From Rubripirellula lacrimiformis (GTDB lineage: Bacteria; Planctomycetota; Planctomycetia; Pirellulales; Pirellulaceae), in contig NZ_CP036525.1 of NCBI RefSeq assembly GCF_007741535.1, forward strand, positions 3,038,001-3,102,000: a stretch of 64,000 bases of DNA, in the 5' to 3' direction. Positions 53,043 through 62,182 of this stretch are shown here, in pieces (the first letter of the stretch is position 1; every line of letters begins with the position of its first letter). The position numbers and the translations under genes were made by a program. The notes below the pieces were generated by a model. It was given only the letters and a program-made list of their open reading frames with translations. It ran no database searches and was not told the origin of the DNA.

Positions 53043-53951
53043 TCAAACCGGACGGTGGTAGCTGACTCGGTTCCGTCCATCGTGCTTGGCTTCGTACAAA
53101 GCGGCGTCCGCATTCTGAATGAACTCGGTTGCTAGCTGCGATTCGTCGGAAGATACCGCGACACCAACGCTGATGGTGATATCCAGTGGTCCGGCGGACG
53201 TTTGGAAAGGTCGCGATTGGATCGCGATGCGGCAGCGCTCTGCAGCGCGGATAGCGTCTTCGAGTTGCATTTCGTTCAAGATGATGGCGAATTCTTCCCC
53301 GCCGAACCGTGCGAAAATTTCGTCGCCACGAAGTTCAGCCTGGATCCTTTCGCCCAGTTCAATCAGGACCTCATCGCCGGCCAGATGCCCATGGGTGTCG
53401 TTGACCTGTTTGAAGAAATCGATATCCATGATGGCCAGCGAGATCGCGCGGCCATTCCGTTGGGATCGTTTCAAGTCGCGTTCTAGCGATTCGGTGAAGT
53501 AGCGTTTGTTCCATACACCGGTCAGGCCATCGCGAGTCATCATCGAATAGACGGCTTCGTGATACTGCGACTCGAAATGGTTTGACGTCAAAAGTTTGAA
53601 GATGCGATTGCCCAGACGTATCTGATCACCGGCAACCAATGCGTGCTGGGTTACTTCTTGGTCGCCCACGTAGGTGCCGTTGGTGCTGCCCAGGTCCCGC
53701 AGCGTAAATCCGGTGTCAGTTCGCTCGATCACACTGTGGCGACGCGAAATGGACGTGTCGTGAATGGTTAGGTTGCACGATGCATCACGACCAATGACGA
53801 ATGGGAATTCATTGATCGCCACGGGGCCTGCATCGATCGCAAGCGGATGGATTTGCAATAGACAGACGGTGTCTTGATTTACACCAGGCGCACTTTCCAG
53901 AGCGATCGCAGCAACGGTCTGCTGAAACATTGTTTGTGTCATCGTATTCAA
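53043..53951 (-). CDS. FHA-domain diguanylate cyclase
   Basis: A 302-residue protein. The N-terminal FHA domain (about 48-118) has the full signature VIGRDASCNLTIHDTSISRR-H and LRDLGSTNGTYV. The C-terminal GGDEF domain (about 138-300) has DGLTGVWNKRYF, the metal-binding MDIDFFKQVND and an active-site GGEEF at 217-221, so it should make cyclic-di-GMP. The inhibitory RxxD site is changed (R-G-D-E). The FHA part likely docks on a phospho-threonine of the neighbouring kinase, linking phosphorylation to cyclic-di-GMP. Two ATGs (53951, 53942) are possible starts. Confidence 0.9.
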   Translation of the reverse strand: MNTMTQTMFQQTVAAIALESAPGVNQDTVCLLQIHPLAIDAGPVAINEFPFVIGRDASCNLTIHDTSISRRHSVIERTDTGFTLRDLGSTNGTYVGDQEVTQHALVAGDQIRLGNRIFKLLTSNHFESQYHEAVYSMMTRDGLTGVWNKRYFTESLERDLKRSQRNGRAISLAIMDIDFFKQVNDTHGHLAGDEVLIELGERIQAELRGDEIFARFGGEEFAIILNEMQLEDAIRAAERCRIAIQSRPFQTSAGPLDITISVGVAVSSDESQLATEFIQNADAALYEAKHDGRNRVSYHRPV

Positions 53952-54415
53952 GCCTTTTCTAGCAGGCGGTCCTAGCCCTCCGGTACGACTGCCTGCTCAA
54001 CACCTGCAGGCTCGTCAAAGCCAGCGTGCCCAAAACAAGGCAGTCTCGGAACTGGTTGGAACCTAGGTTGCCGATTCGGCGTAGCGGTCGTGATCGCGGT
54101 TGGCCAACGCCATCAAGTTGATCTGGCGGTCACCGTCGATGCGATTATGCGGACTGTCCGGCTTAAGTGTGGCGCCGCGACACCCATCGCCGGTCGACAG
54201 CGATCGATTCGTCACATCGTAGGACGGGCTTTCCAGGTCGTCGAAGTATGTTTCGTGCCAGCGACGGCCTGGAAAGGCCGCCCTACGTATGGGAAAGGCT
54301 GCCTGATCGGCAGTGACGTGCATCGAACGTTCACATACCACTTCGCCGATCCAAACTGCGGTGGCTCTTCGGTTGTGCTCGGCCTCACCGTCGGCCCGAT
54401 TGCACTCTTCGCAGC
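53952..54415. other. Intergenic stretch with palindromic repeat
   Basis: 464 bp without a convincing gene; it holds the hairpin at 54218-54287. Open frames here run through that repeat. Confidence 0.5.
54218..54287. repeat. Long imperfect hairpin (26-bp arms, REP-like)
   Basis: The left arm CGTAGGACGGGCTTTCC (54218-54243 in full) is complementary to 54262-54287 with three mismatches; the spacer is 18 nt. One arm matches the repeat at 3188-3212. Confidence 0.85.
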
Positions 54416-55960
54416 CTAGGGCTGCTTTTCAGCTTCATTGGAACCGCTGTGTCGTTCTAGGAACTCTGTCGTTGCTTGCTGGTCGATGCGAATGTAGTGA
54501 TCCTTCAGGATCGGGAAGACGTCGCCAACGACCGATTGCAATCGGAGGTCGCTGGTGGGGCGTGATGGCATGTGACAGGAGACGCAGTCATCCGAAAGTG
54601 TGATGCCGTCAGGCGGAACGAAATGACAGCCCTGCTGTTGGTGGCATTCCAGGCAACTGGCCGAATAGGCCTTGGTTTGTTCGCGTTGGTTTTCGTGTGG
54701 GTTGTGGCAGGCGACACAGGTCATGTCGGAACCCAAAAAACATTCACTCACCTGTAAACGCGAAAGCTGGTTGCTGGTGTGCACACTGTTGCCTCCATCG
54801 CTGCCTTCGGGGGCCGGATAGTAATGATCCAGCAGGTTGTCGCCGGGACGGTAGGTAAACGGTTCGCTGCGAAGATCCGTTGAACCGGCGTGGCATTGGC
54901 CGCAGATCTCCAGCTGCCGTTGTCGGGGCAAAGCAGCCGGTTGCACGATATGACGTGGCTCGGTGGCATCGGGGTGACGGTCGTGATAGGCGACATGTTC
55001 AGCGGCTGGTCCGTGACATCGTTCGCAGGAGACTCCCAGAATCAGCGAGTGCGGGTCAAACTCGTTTCCACCGCCGCTGGATCGCCACTTTGCCTGTTCG
55101 TCAGCGGATCTTTCTTTCGTTTCTTCCGTTGGTTCAAAGAACGTTGCGTGGCAATCCATGCAGCGTGCCGGGATGGGCCGCGCATAGGCCGCATCACCAT
55201 CCACAAATCCGGGGCTGTTGATCCAGCGGTTTGACTTCGTCAGATGAGTCACGTTGTGCTGGTACAGTCGATCGTCGTTCCAATAGCCGAACGTCCGTGC
55301 CAAGTTTCCGGACCCAAAGCTCAACTGCATCGGCACGTCGACATACCAATCGTAGAAACGTACGCGTTGAAAATAGTCATCTTCCAACTGGATCATTTCG
55401 ATCGACAGATTGGCGTCGCTTGTCGACATGCGATTTTCAGGTGGTTCGAACTGCCCAGGCATCGCCATCTGGTCGACGAACTTCGAGGTTTGCGAGTGCG
55501 CGGTCTGCATGAACGAGGCGTGAGTCTTTTCGTGACATCGCTTGCAGACATCCGGCCCCACATACCCCAGGCTCTGGCTTTCCACATCGTTCTTGTCAGA
55601 CGCTTCGTCAGGTTGCCGAGGCATCTTCCCCGGCGCGAACGGGATCTCTACCCCACCGCCATCCCGCAGTTTTCCGACGAACCAATAGTCGCCATCGCCG
55701 ATATAGGACACCGCCAAATCGCTGGGGGGCGGCATTCCAATCCCGTCCAACGTGTTCTGGTTCCACCGCTGGATCTCGTTTTTGGCCTTCTGATTCAGAG
55801 CCCCCGTGTCTCGCTGTACCGAACGCCGCCGCAGTGATTCGAATTGGTCGCCGGCATCCGGCGCAGGCCGCATCAGGGCGTACCCAACGGCCACCAAGAT
55901 GATGACTCCTAGAATCAGTTTGCCGCGGCTGAACATCTCTCGCTCCGTTTCCGTTTCCAT
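54416..55960 (-). CDS. Membrane-anchored seven-haem c-type cytochrome
   Basis: A 514-residue protein with an N-terminal membrane anchor (LILGVIILVAVGYALM) and seven C-x-x-C-H haem sites: CKRCH, CMDCH, CERCH, CGQCH, CVACH, CLECH and CVSCH. The arrangement resembles cytochrome c554/doubled CXXCH proteins of planctomycetes. It is probably a periplasmic electron carrier or multihaem reductase. The distal haem ligands are not assigned, though several free His (HAS, HTSN, HIVQP, H-Y-H) are candidates. Monocistronic by context. ATG 55960 is used; ATG 55936 (MFSRGKLILG) places the anchor closer to the start and is equally good. Confidence 0.9.
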   Translation of the reverse strand: METETEREMFSRGKLILGVIILVAVGYALMRPAPDAGDQFESLRRRSVQRDTGALNQKAKNEIQRWNQNTLDGIGMPPPSDLAVSYIGDGDYWFVGKLRDGGGVEIPFAPGKMPRQPDEASDKNDVESQSLGYVGPDVCKRCHEKTHASFMQTAHSQTSKFVDQMAMPGQFEPPENRMSTSDANLSIEMIQLEDDYFQRVRFYDWYVDVPMQLSFGSGNLARTFGYWNDDRLYQHNVTHLTKSNRWINSPGFVDGDAAYARPIPARCMDCHATFFEPTEETKERSADEQAKWRSSGGGNEFDPHSLILGVSCERCHGPAAEHVAYHDRHPDATEPRHIVQPAALPRQRQLEICGQCHAGSTDLRSEPFTYRPGDNLLDHYYPAPEGSDGGNSVHTSNQLSRLQVSECFLGSDMTCVACHNPHENQREQTKAYSASCLECHQQQGCHFVPPDGITLSDDCVSCHMPSRPTSDLRLQSVVGDVFPILKDHYIRIDQQATTEFLERHSGSNEAEKQP

Positions 55961-56762
55961 GCGTGTGGTCCTGGCATCGCAGCATCACCGCCTGCCACTC
56001 ACTGTCGCAGTGTAACACCCATCGCTGTCCATGCATGCCGATGGGGAGAGCGGGAAACGGTCGGGCAGCCGTTTCCCGCCAACGCCATACGCGGGCAAAA
56101 CGCATCCGTCTAGCGAGAAGTCCAGCCCGGATGTTGCGCCGGGGCCCAACCGCCATTCGGACACCCATCGCCCCCAAGTGAATGCAATACGCGTCTCGTC
56201 CATCAAATCGGCAAACATTTGCTGAGGTCGCAATCGCAGATTCTGGTTCTCGCTGATCCCGAACGACGATGAATTCCTTGGTTTAACGCCAAAGGCGTCC
56301 GACGAAGTTCGCTGGCTTCTTTCATATCGTCTGGTTCATGTGTTGATGGATGCCTCAGCGGCTGCCGATTGGTCCGTCAGGTTCGGTCAAAAGGAATTTT
56401 CGAGTTGTCGACGCCTCGGCACCCGTTGATGATCGATTGCGGTTTTTGCCGACGTCGATTGACTCCTTCCGCAATCTTCCTGTTCGTTGCACATCTTGTC
56501 TCGCGGTCTGGGAAAACGGAAGAGATGAAGATGGATGACGCCGTTGTTGTGGATTGGACGCGTCAGTTGTGTGATCTTGGTTTCCGCCACGACTGCGAAT
56601 TCGATGATTGGGGCGTCACCCCGAATCAATGACGACGATGACCCAAACGTTGCACGTCAGCGGGCAGCCGTGTTAGTTTTAAAGTCCTCTAGGACCACAC
56701 CCGCCGCGTGAACTTGATCGCTCGTCGGCCAACATCTTTCCCCGAATCGCGAAAGGACGCTG
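55961..56762. other. Long intergenic stretch with a hairpin
   Basis: No convincing gene in 800 bp. A ten-pair perfect stem (CGGGAAACGG with CCGTTTCCCG, 8-nt loop) lies at 56051-56078. A short frame ending at 56632 (MKMDDAVVVDWTRQLCDLGF) could be a small protein of about 35 residues but is weak. Confidence 0.5.
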
Positions 56763-57362
56763 ATGCGCATTGCGGCACTCGGTTTTGCACTTATCGTCGG
56801 GGGCATCGCAATCTTTGCCTTCACCCTAGTCGAGTTGATCGATGGGGCTGCGCTTGATCCGCAGACCAAGGTGCCCGGGACGGTTACCGCCGAGATCGAT
56901 TCGCCGGGACGGTACTACGTGTGGGACAACCACTGGACGATGTTTGACGGTGAGCGTCTTCAATATGATGCAGAGTGGCCTGATGACGCTAGGATTGCCG
57001 TTCGCGACGCTAGCGGCGAAGAACTTAAGTTCGTTCCCGACGCGTCACAGAACTGGAGCATTGGAAACAATGAAAAGACGAGCGTTGGATACGTGGACGT
57101 TCCATTGGCCACAACGATCCAGTTGGATGTCGACGATGTTGGACGCGACAGAATCGTCACGGTATCGAACCGCACAATGGAGCAAGAGCTATGGTCCCGG
57201 CTTGGAGGCTTCGGAGTTGCGTTGGTCGTGGGGATACTCGGTGTTCCGATCTGTTTGCTGGGCTTGTTTCTGAGCCGGCGTTCAGCGAACGCCGAAGGCG
57301 ATTCGGGCCGATCGATCGACGGATCGCAGAGGCATCAAGGCGAAGTCGCCGAGCAAACGTGA
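56763..57362 (+). CDS. Two-helix membrane protein with central soluble domain
   Basis: A 199-residue protein. Helices at about residues 5-24 (ALGFALIVGGIAIFAFTLVE) and 146-168 (LGGFGVALVVGILGVPICLL) bracket a beta-rich periplasmic domain (PGTVTAEIDSPGRYYVWDNH ... ASQNWSIGNNEKTSVGYVDV). The tail is charged. No family recognised; the architecture resembles small envelope stress or galactose-binding-like sensors, but this is a guess. Confidence 0.65.
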   Translation: MRIAALGFALIVGGIAIFAFTLVELIDGAALDPQTKVPGTVTAEIDSPGRYYVWDNHWTMFDGERLQYDAEWPDDARIAVRDASGEELKFVPDASQNWSIGNNEKTSVGYVDVPLATTIQLDVDDVGRDRIVTVSNRTMEQELWSRLGGFGVALVVGILGVPICLLGLFLSRRSANAEGDSGRSIDGSQRHQGEVAEQT

Positions 57363-57544
57363 TTTTCGTCGCTGGGGCATCAGCAACCATGGGCGATTTG
57401 TTTCCGGTCCCGAGTGACTTCAAGTATTCGTCCATTGGAACAAATCGAGGTCCGAGCCAATGAGTTTCCTTGACTGCCAGATTGTCTGCGAGTTCCCACC
57501 GTTGAACATTTTCGTGCAATCTTCTTTCGGCCAATAGAATCACA

Positions 57545-58015
57545 ATGAATCGACTGACCGCCCTGAGTTTGCTACTTGCCTTCAGCACTCAAGTTGCATT
57601 GTCGCAATACCGGTCGGTCTTTGGGCACGTGGGTGACTCCGATGAAAAGCCGGTCGACAACGCATCGGTTTCGACATTTTGGAGTGCCAACGGGAGTCAG
57701 AGGCAGTCGGACGGGACTGCATTTGACTGGAATTGGGACCGTCGATCGAAATTCGAGGTGATTGGCGTCTGCATCGATTGGTCCGGCGAAATCGACGACG
57801 TTTCGAAGTTGGATAAAGCGTTGTCGGCGATTGAAGCCAATGTCTGGAACGGAAAGAAAATTCCATTCCCTATCGTGCTCGATACGACGTTCAACACTTG
57901 GGAACGATATGGAATCCCGGGGCTTGGCACCGTCGTGTTGATCGACCCCGACGGACGCATTGCAGAGGGTGACGAATCCACTTTACAGTTGATTCTTGAC
58001 CAAGCCGATCCTTGA
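57545..58015 (+). CDS. Exported thioredoxin-like protein lacking the redox cysteines
   Basis: A 156-residue protein with a signal peptide (LTALSLLLAFSTQVALSQ). After a short N-terminal segment (VFGHVGDSDEKPVDNASVST) it continues with a TlpA/AhpC-like C-terminal half: FEVIGVCIDWSGEIDDVSKL, IPFPIVLDTTFNTWERYGIP (the cis-proline region), GTVVLIDPDGRIAEGDE. The strand that would carry C-x-x-C appears to be missing, so it is probably a shortened, non-redox member or a deletion derivative. Confidence 0.6.
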   Translation: MNRLTALSLLLAFSTQVALSQYRSVFGHVGDSDEKPVDNASVSTFWSANGSQRQSDGTAFDWNWDRRSKFEVIGVCIDWSGEIDDVSKLDKALSAIEANVWNGKKIPFPIVLDTTFNTWERYGIPGLGTVVLIDPDGRIAEGDESTLQLILDQADP

Positions 58016-58276
58016 ATCGCGTGCAGGTTGCAAACCACGGGGTTTCGGGTTGCAAAGGCGATCGACTGCCTGACCGGGCACCGGATTGCGGGTGCCTTGT
58101 GCTTGGCTGGACGGGATCTTGGTAGCCCGTGCGATCTGGTTGCGCCGATTTGCGGATGCGGCTTGCGGATGTGACTGGTACGGCTGAGAATGATTTGGGT
58201 CGATACGCTGGCGATCAGATAAGAATTTCGGCGTCACCTCTTCCACCAAGATCCCATTCGGGCCGCTGAAAATCGA

Positions 58277-59623
58277 ATGAAGAATATGAAGAAAGTTCTC
58301 TGCATCGCTGTCGTATGTTTGGGTATGTCAACGTTGGGATGCAGCAAGCGAACGCCGGTGGTCGAGGTCAGTGTCGGTGAAAGCGGCGTCACAATTGAAG
58401 ACCTCGTCAACGGCGACGACCTGGATCTTGCTTGGCCGCAGTGGCGGGGCGGCGTTGGCGGTCAAGTCCGTCGGGAATCGGGAACGGGATCGTTGGATCC
58501 ATCTGAATCGATCCCGATTCAGTGGAGTGCCGAAGCGAATGTCCGTTGGCAGGTCGATGTTCCCGGCCGCGGGCATGGCAGCCCAATTGTCGTGGGTGAC
58601 TTGGTCGTGTTGGGTTCAGCGACAACGGATCCGGCACAACAGTTCGTGTTGGCCTATGACCGCAACGATGGACACGAACGATGGAAAACCGTCGTCCACT
58701 CGGGCGGATTGCCTTCGGATCGGGCGGTTCATCGCAAGGCCACCAACGCCAATGGCACGCTCGCCTGCGACGGGGATCACCTGATCACAGCCCACTTAAA
58801 CAACGACCACATTTGGGTGACCACGTTGGCGATCGACGGCGAAGTCCTCTGGCAAACTGACATTGGCGCCTTTGTATCGAAGTTCGGGTACGCACCATCG
58901 CCAATCCTGTATAAGTCGCTCGTCATTGTCGCCGCAGACAATGGTGGCGGCGGTTACATCGTCGGATTGGATGTGCGGACTGGAAAGGTCGCGTGGCGTC
59001 GTTCGCGTGGCAACGTCAGCAGCTATTCCAGCCCCGCCTTGGTCACGCTGGATGGCGTCGACCAGGTTGTGATTACCGGAATGGATCGGATGACCAGCTA
59101 TGAACCGGCGACCGGCAAATTGATTTGGGAAACCGAATGCATTTCCGAGGCAACTTGCGGGACCCCGATCGCAACGGCCGGTCACGTGTTTGCGTCCGGT
59201 GGATATCCTGACAAAGAAACGGTGTGTCTGGATGCCAAGGGCAAACGCGTCTGGTCGAACCGCACCAAGCTGTACGAGCCATCGTTGGTGACCGATGGTG
59301 AAAACCTGTATGCGGTTAGCGATGATGGGATCGCGTATTGTTGGGATGTCGCCGACGGCACCGAGCACTGGAAGAAACGGCTCGGCGGCAACTTCAGCAG
59401 TTCTCCCGTCGTCGTTGGCGGGAACGTCTACGTGTGTGACCTGTCGGGCAATGGCTATGTGTTCAGAGCCAGCAGCGAGAAGTTCGAATTGGTTTCTAAA
59501 AACCAGCTAGGCGACGACTGCTATGCCAGTCCGGCGATCGCCGGTGATGCCATTTTTCTGCGGGTCGGAACCGGTGACGGCCAGCAGCGTGCCGAGAAAC
59601 TGTTCTGTCTTGCGAACGATTGA
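58277..59623 (+). CDS. Lipoprotein with PQQ-type beta-propeller
   Basis: A 448-residue protein with a lipoprotein signal (VLCIAVVCLGMSTLGCS, lipobox STLGC). The mature part is a PQQ-like quinoprotein propeller: WPQWRGGVGGQVRRESG at the start, then repeated blades such as VLAYDRNDGHERWKTVVHSG, GYIVGLDVRTGKVAWRRSRG, TSYEPATGKLIWETECISE and AYCWDVADGTEHWKKRLGG. This outer-membrane-lipoprotein propeller family is greatly expanded in planctomycetes and is usually of unknown substrate. ATG 58277 or 58286. Confidence 0.88.
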   Translation: MKNMKKVLCIAVVCLGMSTLGCSKRTPVVEVSVGESGVTIEDLVNGDDLDLAWPQWRGGVGGQVRRESGTGSLDPSESIPIQWSAEANVRWQVDVPGRGHGSPIVVGDLVVLGSATTDPAQQFVLAYDRNDGHERWKTVVHSGGLPSDRAVHRKATNANGTLACDGDHLITAHLNNDHIWVTTLAIDGEVLWQTDIGAFVSKFGYAPSPILYKSLVIVAADNGGGGYIVGLDVRTGKVAWRRSRGNVSSYSSPALVTLDGVDQVVITGMDRMTSYEPATGKLIWETECISEATCGTPIATAGHVFASGGYPDKETVCLDAKGKRVWSNRTKLYEPSLVTDGENLYAVSDDGIAYCWDVADGTEHWKKRLGGNFSSSPVVVGGNVYVCDLSGNGYVFRASSEKFELVSKNQLGDDCYASPAIAGDAIFLRVGTGDGQQRAEKLFCLAND

Positions 59624-59729
59624 TCGCGGTCGCTTGCGCTGGAAAGCATTCATTGAAATGCTTCGGGCGGTTACCCGTCGCGGAACAGTCACTGGTTTGT
59701 CGATGGAATCCAGTTGCTAATCTGAATGT

Positions 59730-59792
59730 GAGCCGTTTGGGCGATAGCCCGGTTCTCGAGTGACGAAACCGAGGCTATCGCCAAAGCGGCTC
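59730..59792. terminator. Bidirectional terminator-like hairpin between convergent genes
   Basis: GAGCCGTTTGGGCGATAGCC (59730-59749) pairs with GGCTATCGCCAAAGCGGCTC (59773-59792) with a small internal mismatch; loop of 23. It lies between the propeller gene (plus) and the DUF1353 gene (minus). T-runs are short. Confidence 0.65.
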
Positions 59793-59836
59793 ATTCAATC
59801 GACGAACCGTCAAGAGCATTGGTCTGGGATTTGGGG

Positions 59837-60610
59837 TCACCGAAAATCTTGACGACTTCCGCTACGAAATGCTTCGCCGCGTTGGCTGATGTCGCTACTG
59901 GCGCTGCGGTCCATTTGTTGTTGGGGCATCGGCGTTTGGTTGGGGCGTGAACGATCGCCGCGTCTTGGTCGTCGGTGCAATTGGTCGCGATCCAGCGTTC
60001 GCATCTGGCTAGGAGTCGGGTCTTCTTCCAAAACGAAATCGCGGACCTGTTCGATTTCATCGGCGGTTGGCGGGGTTGGTTGGTATCGGGTCAGACGTCG
60101 GGCGCCGCGGCTTCGGCGTTCCGCGTCTGCCTCTCGAATGGGGCCCGATGCGACTTCGGCTTCCACGCCCCATTCCCATCGTGGACCAAAGTGATAGACC
60201 GCATAGTACATGACTTTGGCCTGAGCTTCGTCGACGCCGCCACTTCGGCATGCCTGATAGAACATTTGGTGAACGTCTTCCCAGGGCTCGTTCATCTGTT
60301 CGCAGTAAACGTCGTGCACTACCGAAGCGTTTCGGTACTTCCCTTCGAACGGTCCACCGATCAGCGACCAAAAGGCAGCGGGAATCGATGCGCCGTTGAC
60401 CACCGATCCGGCTGGGGCATCCCATCGCTTGTCCGTCGGATCGATGAAGCTGATCGGTTCACGCAAGGTCATGTCGCGGCCATTTGCGTCCCACTGGGCA
60501 ACGACTTCTCCTTCGAACTGGCCGAACGAAACCGTTACCGGGCTAGAACTGGGGCCACATCCCACCAAGACGATGATGGCGAAGTAGCAGTGATCGATGA
60601 TACGTGGCAT
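59837..60610 (-). CDS. DUF1353-domain lipoprotein
   Basis: A 257-residue protein with a short signal ending in a lipobox-like LVGCG. Residues about 40-160 match DUF1353 (RWDAPAGSVVNGASIPAAFW; GKYRNASVVHDVYCEQ; VHQMFYQACRSGGVDEAQAK; VMYYAVYHFGPRW). The conserved D-G-A-S-I-P here reads N-G-A-S-I-P, and V-V-H-D is kept. DUF1353 proteins are small alpha/beta proteins of unknown function found in phages and envelopes. The C-terminal 90 residues are charged, low-complexity and probably disordered. Confidence 0.8.
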   Translation of the reverse strand: MPRIIDHCYFAIIVLVGCGPSSSPVTVSFGQFEGEVVAQWDANGRDMTLREPISFIDPTDKRWDAPAGSVVNGASIPAAFWSLIGGPFEGKYRNASVVHDVYCEQMNEPWEDVHQMFYQACRSGGVDEAQAKVMYYAVYHFGPRWEWGVEAEVASGPIREADAERRSRGARRLTRYQPTPPTADEIEQVRDFVLEEDPTPSQMRTLDRDQLHRRPRRGDRSRPNQTPMPQQQMDRSASSDISQRGEAFRSGSRQDFR

Positions 60611-60664
60611 CCGTTCCCTCGTAGCAGTTCAAAAGAAATTGATGGGTGATTCGTCTGCAGCGTA

Positions 60665-60898
60665 TCAGCTAGCCGGTTTCACAATGATCGTTTCATTGAC
60701 CACGCTGGAAACACCGGGAACCGTTTTGGTCAGCGCCGTCAATAGCGACCGATCGTCGGTGCTGGGAACGCTGCCGTTGAGTGAGATTTGACCAGCCGCA
60801 GGCGAATGGGCTGCGACGAGCGGGAAGCCAAGACGGGCAAGAGTCCGTTTGACTCGCAGTTCTAATTCCGCTTCGTTCGTGCTGATGGTCATATGCAT
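60665..60898 (-). CDS. BON-domain protein
   Basis: A 77-residue protein that is a single BON domain (ELRVKRTLARLGFPLVAAHS; GQISLNGSVPSTDDRSLLTA; VPGVSSVVNETIIVKP). The conserved glycine in the L-x-G-x-V turn is present. There is no signal peptide, so unlike OsmY it may be cytoplasmic. Start ATG 60898 or 60892. It lies 54 bp upstream of the DUF1353 gene and may be co-transcribed with it. Confidence 0.8.
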   Translation of the reverse strand: MHMTISTNEAELELRVKRTLARLGFPLVAAHSPAAGQISLNGSVPSTDDRSLLTALTKTVPGVSSVVNETIIVKPAS

Positions 60899-61196
60899 GG
60901 GGAGCCTATTCGGTGCAATTGCTATTTTTCAGTTAGCAATGCGTCGGGAGGCTTCGTCCGGGGCCAAGAAAGATTTGGTTTCCGCAAAGAACGATCGGCA
61001 TTGGCGTGATCTTCCACCGTTTGGGTGTGCTGCGGTGAGTTGCCCAACGTTAAGCCCGTCGCCAGTGGTTCGTTAATCCGGCAAATCCCCCCCGCAGCAA
61101 TCTTTCATTTCGGAACACTTGGCCCTGTCCCGTCGCGGACGACGCATTGGTCAGCAGTCAAAGTTCTCTCGAGTGCACCCACGGAAAGGAATTCCC

Positions 61197-61808
61197 ATGA
61201 ACCCGATATCATCCAGCCAAGCATCGTCTGCGTCATTCGCCAGCCAATCCACTGCACAGGGCCAACGCGGCGGTGGATCGAGTCCCGGTCAACGACTGGA
61301 CCAATCCTTGACCGCTTTCCTGAGTGAAGAAGGCGTGTCGAGCGAAGATCAAGCGAAGATCAAAACAGAACTGAGCGATGCTGTCGCAGCACTTCAGAGT
61401 TCTGGTTCTCTGGTAGCGCCGACTCAGGTAAAGGATGCGTTGAGCCAGATATTGACCGAAAACGGAATCGATTCAGACAGCTTCATCTCTCAGCTTGGAA
61501 CTCCGGCGGCGTCGGGATCAAAGCAGCAGGGCGGAGAGTCGCAGTCCGGCGGACCAGGTGGACCAGGTGGACCAGGTGGAGGGCCGCGACGTGCTGGTGG
61601 ACCGCCACCACCACCCGAAGGCTCTGAAAGCGAAAGCACCGAGACGACGGAAACCACCGAAACGAGTGAGATCGAAGCGTATCTGGAGTGGCTTCAGCAG
61701 CAAAGCACCGGCACAAGCACTAGCCGTACTGGTTCATCTGTTCGGCCGGATACGTTTCCCGGTTCGTTCTTGAAGCGTGGTGGTGGGAATTTGGACGCGT
61801 CGGCGTAG
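61197..61808 (+). CDS. Low-complexity protein with helical core, unknown
   Basis: A 203-residue protein. ATG 61197 is preceded by GGAAAGGA at good spacing, which rejects the longer frame to 61119. The N-terminal half has a helical segment (SPGQRLDQSLTAFLSEEGVS; AKIKTELSDAVAALQSSG; VKDALSQILTENGIDSDSFI) resembling small EF-hand-like/helical repeats without clear calcium loops. Next comes a Gly-Pro-Gly tandem repeat (GGPGGPGGPGGGPRRAGGPP) and a Ser/Thr/Glu-rich stretch (TETTETTETSEIEAY). There is no signal peptide. Function unknown. Confidence 0.65.
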   Translation: MNPISSSQASSASFASQSTAQGQRGGGSSPGQRLDQSLTAFLSEEGVSSEDQAKIKTELSDAVAALQSSGSLVAPTQVKDALSQILTENGIDSDSFISQLGTPAASGSKQQGGESQSGGPGGPGGPGGGPRRAGGPPPPPEGSESESTETTETTETSEIEAYLEWLQQQSTGTSTSRTGSSVRPDTFPGSFLKRGGGNLDASA

Positions 61809-62182
61809 TCCCCTTCTGGTGATACACGGTCGGATATGTCGGCCGTTTCTGTTCCCCAAGCGGCGTGCCAAGTTCGCGGATCAGGCAACTGCCAATGCCG
61901 CATTTCTCGGGGCTTCAGTCTCCTGCGGAGCGGATATGCGGAAAATGAGACAAATTTCGTGACGTTTCGTAGCGAGAAAGTTCCTTTACGGATAACGCCT
62001 GCCCCGCGTACCAGCGTCGGCGACGCATCCGATGCGGTCGATCGCTGAAAGTGAACTGCTGCCAAGCGTCTGGTGATCACCGAAACCAGGCGAGCGAGTT
62101 GCCCGGTAGTCCGGTTTCGCAAGGTTCCCGGTGCGCAGTTGGCAGGTCTTTCGTTCTGATCTCTCCAACGGATGCATGTCCC

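Noticed and set aside
54090-54419. A 109-codon plus-strand frame next to the cytochrome gene
   Set aside because: Its middle is the REP-like hairpin, and the rest shows no protein character.
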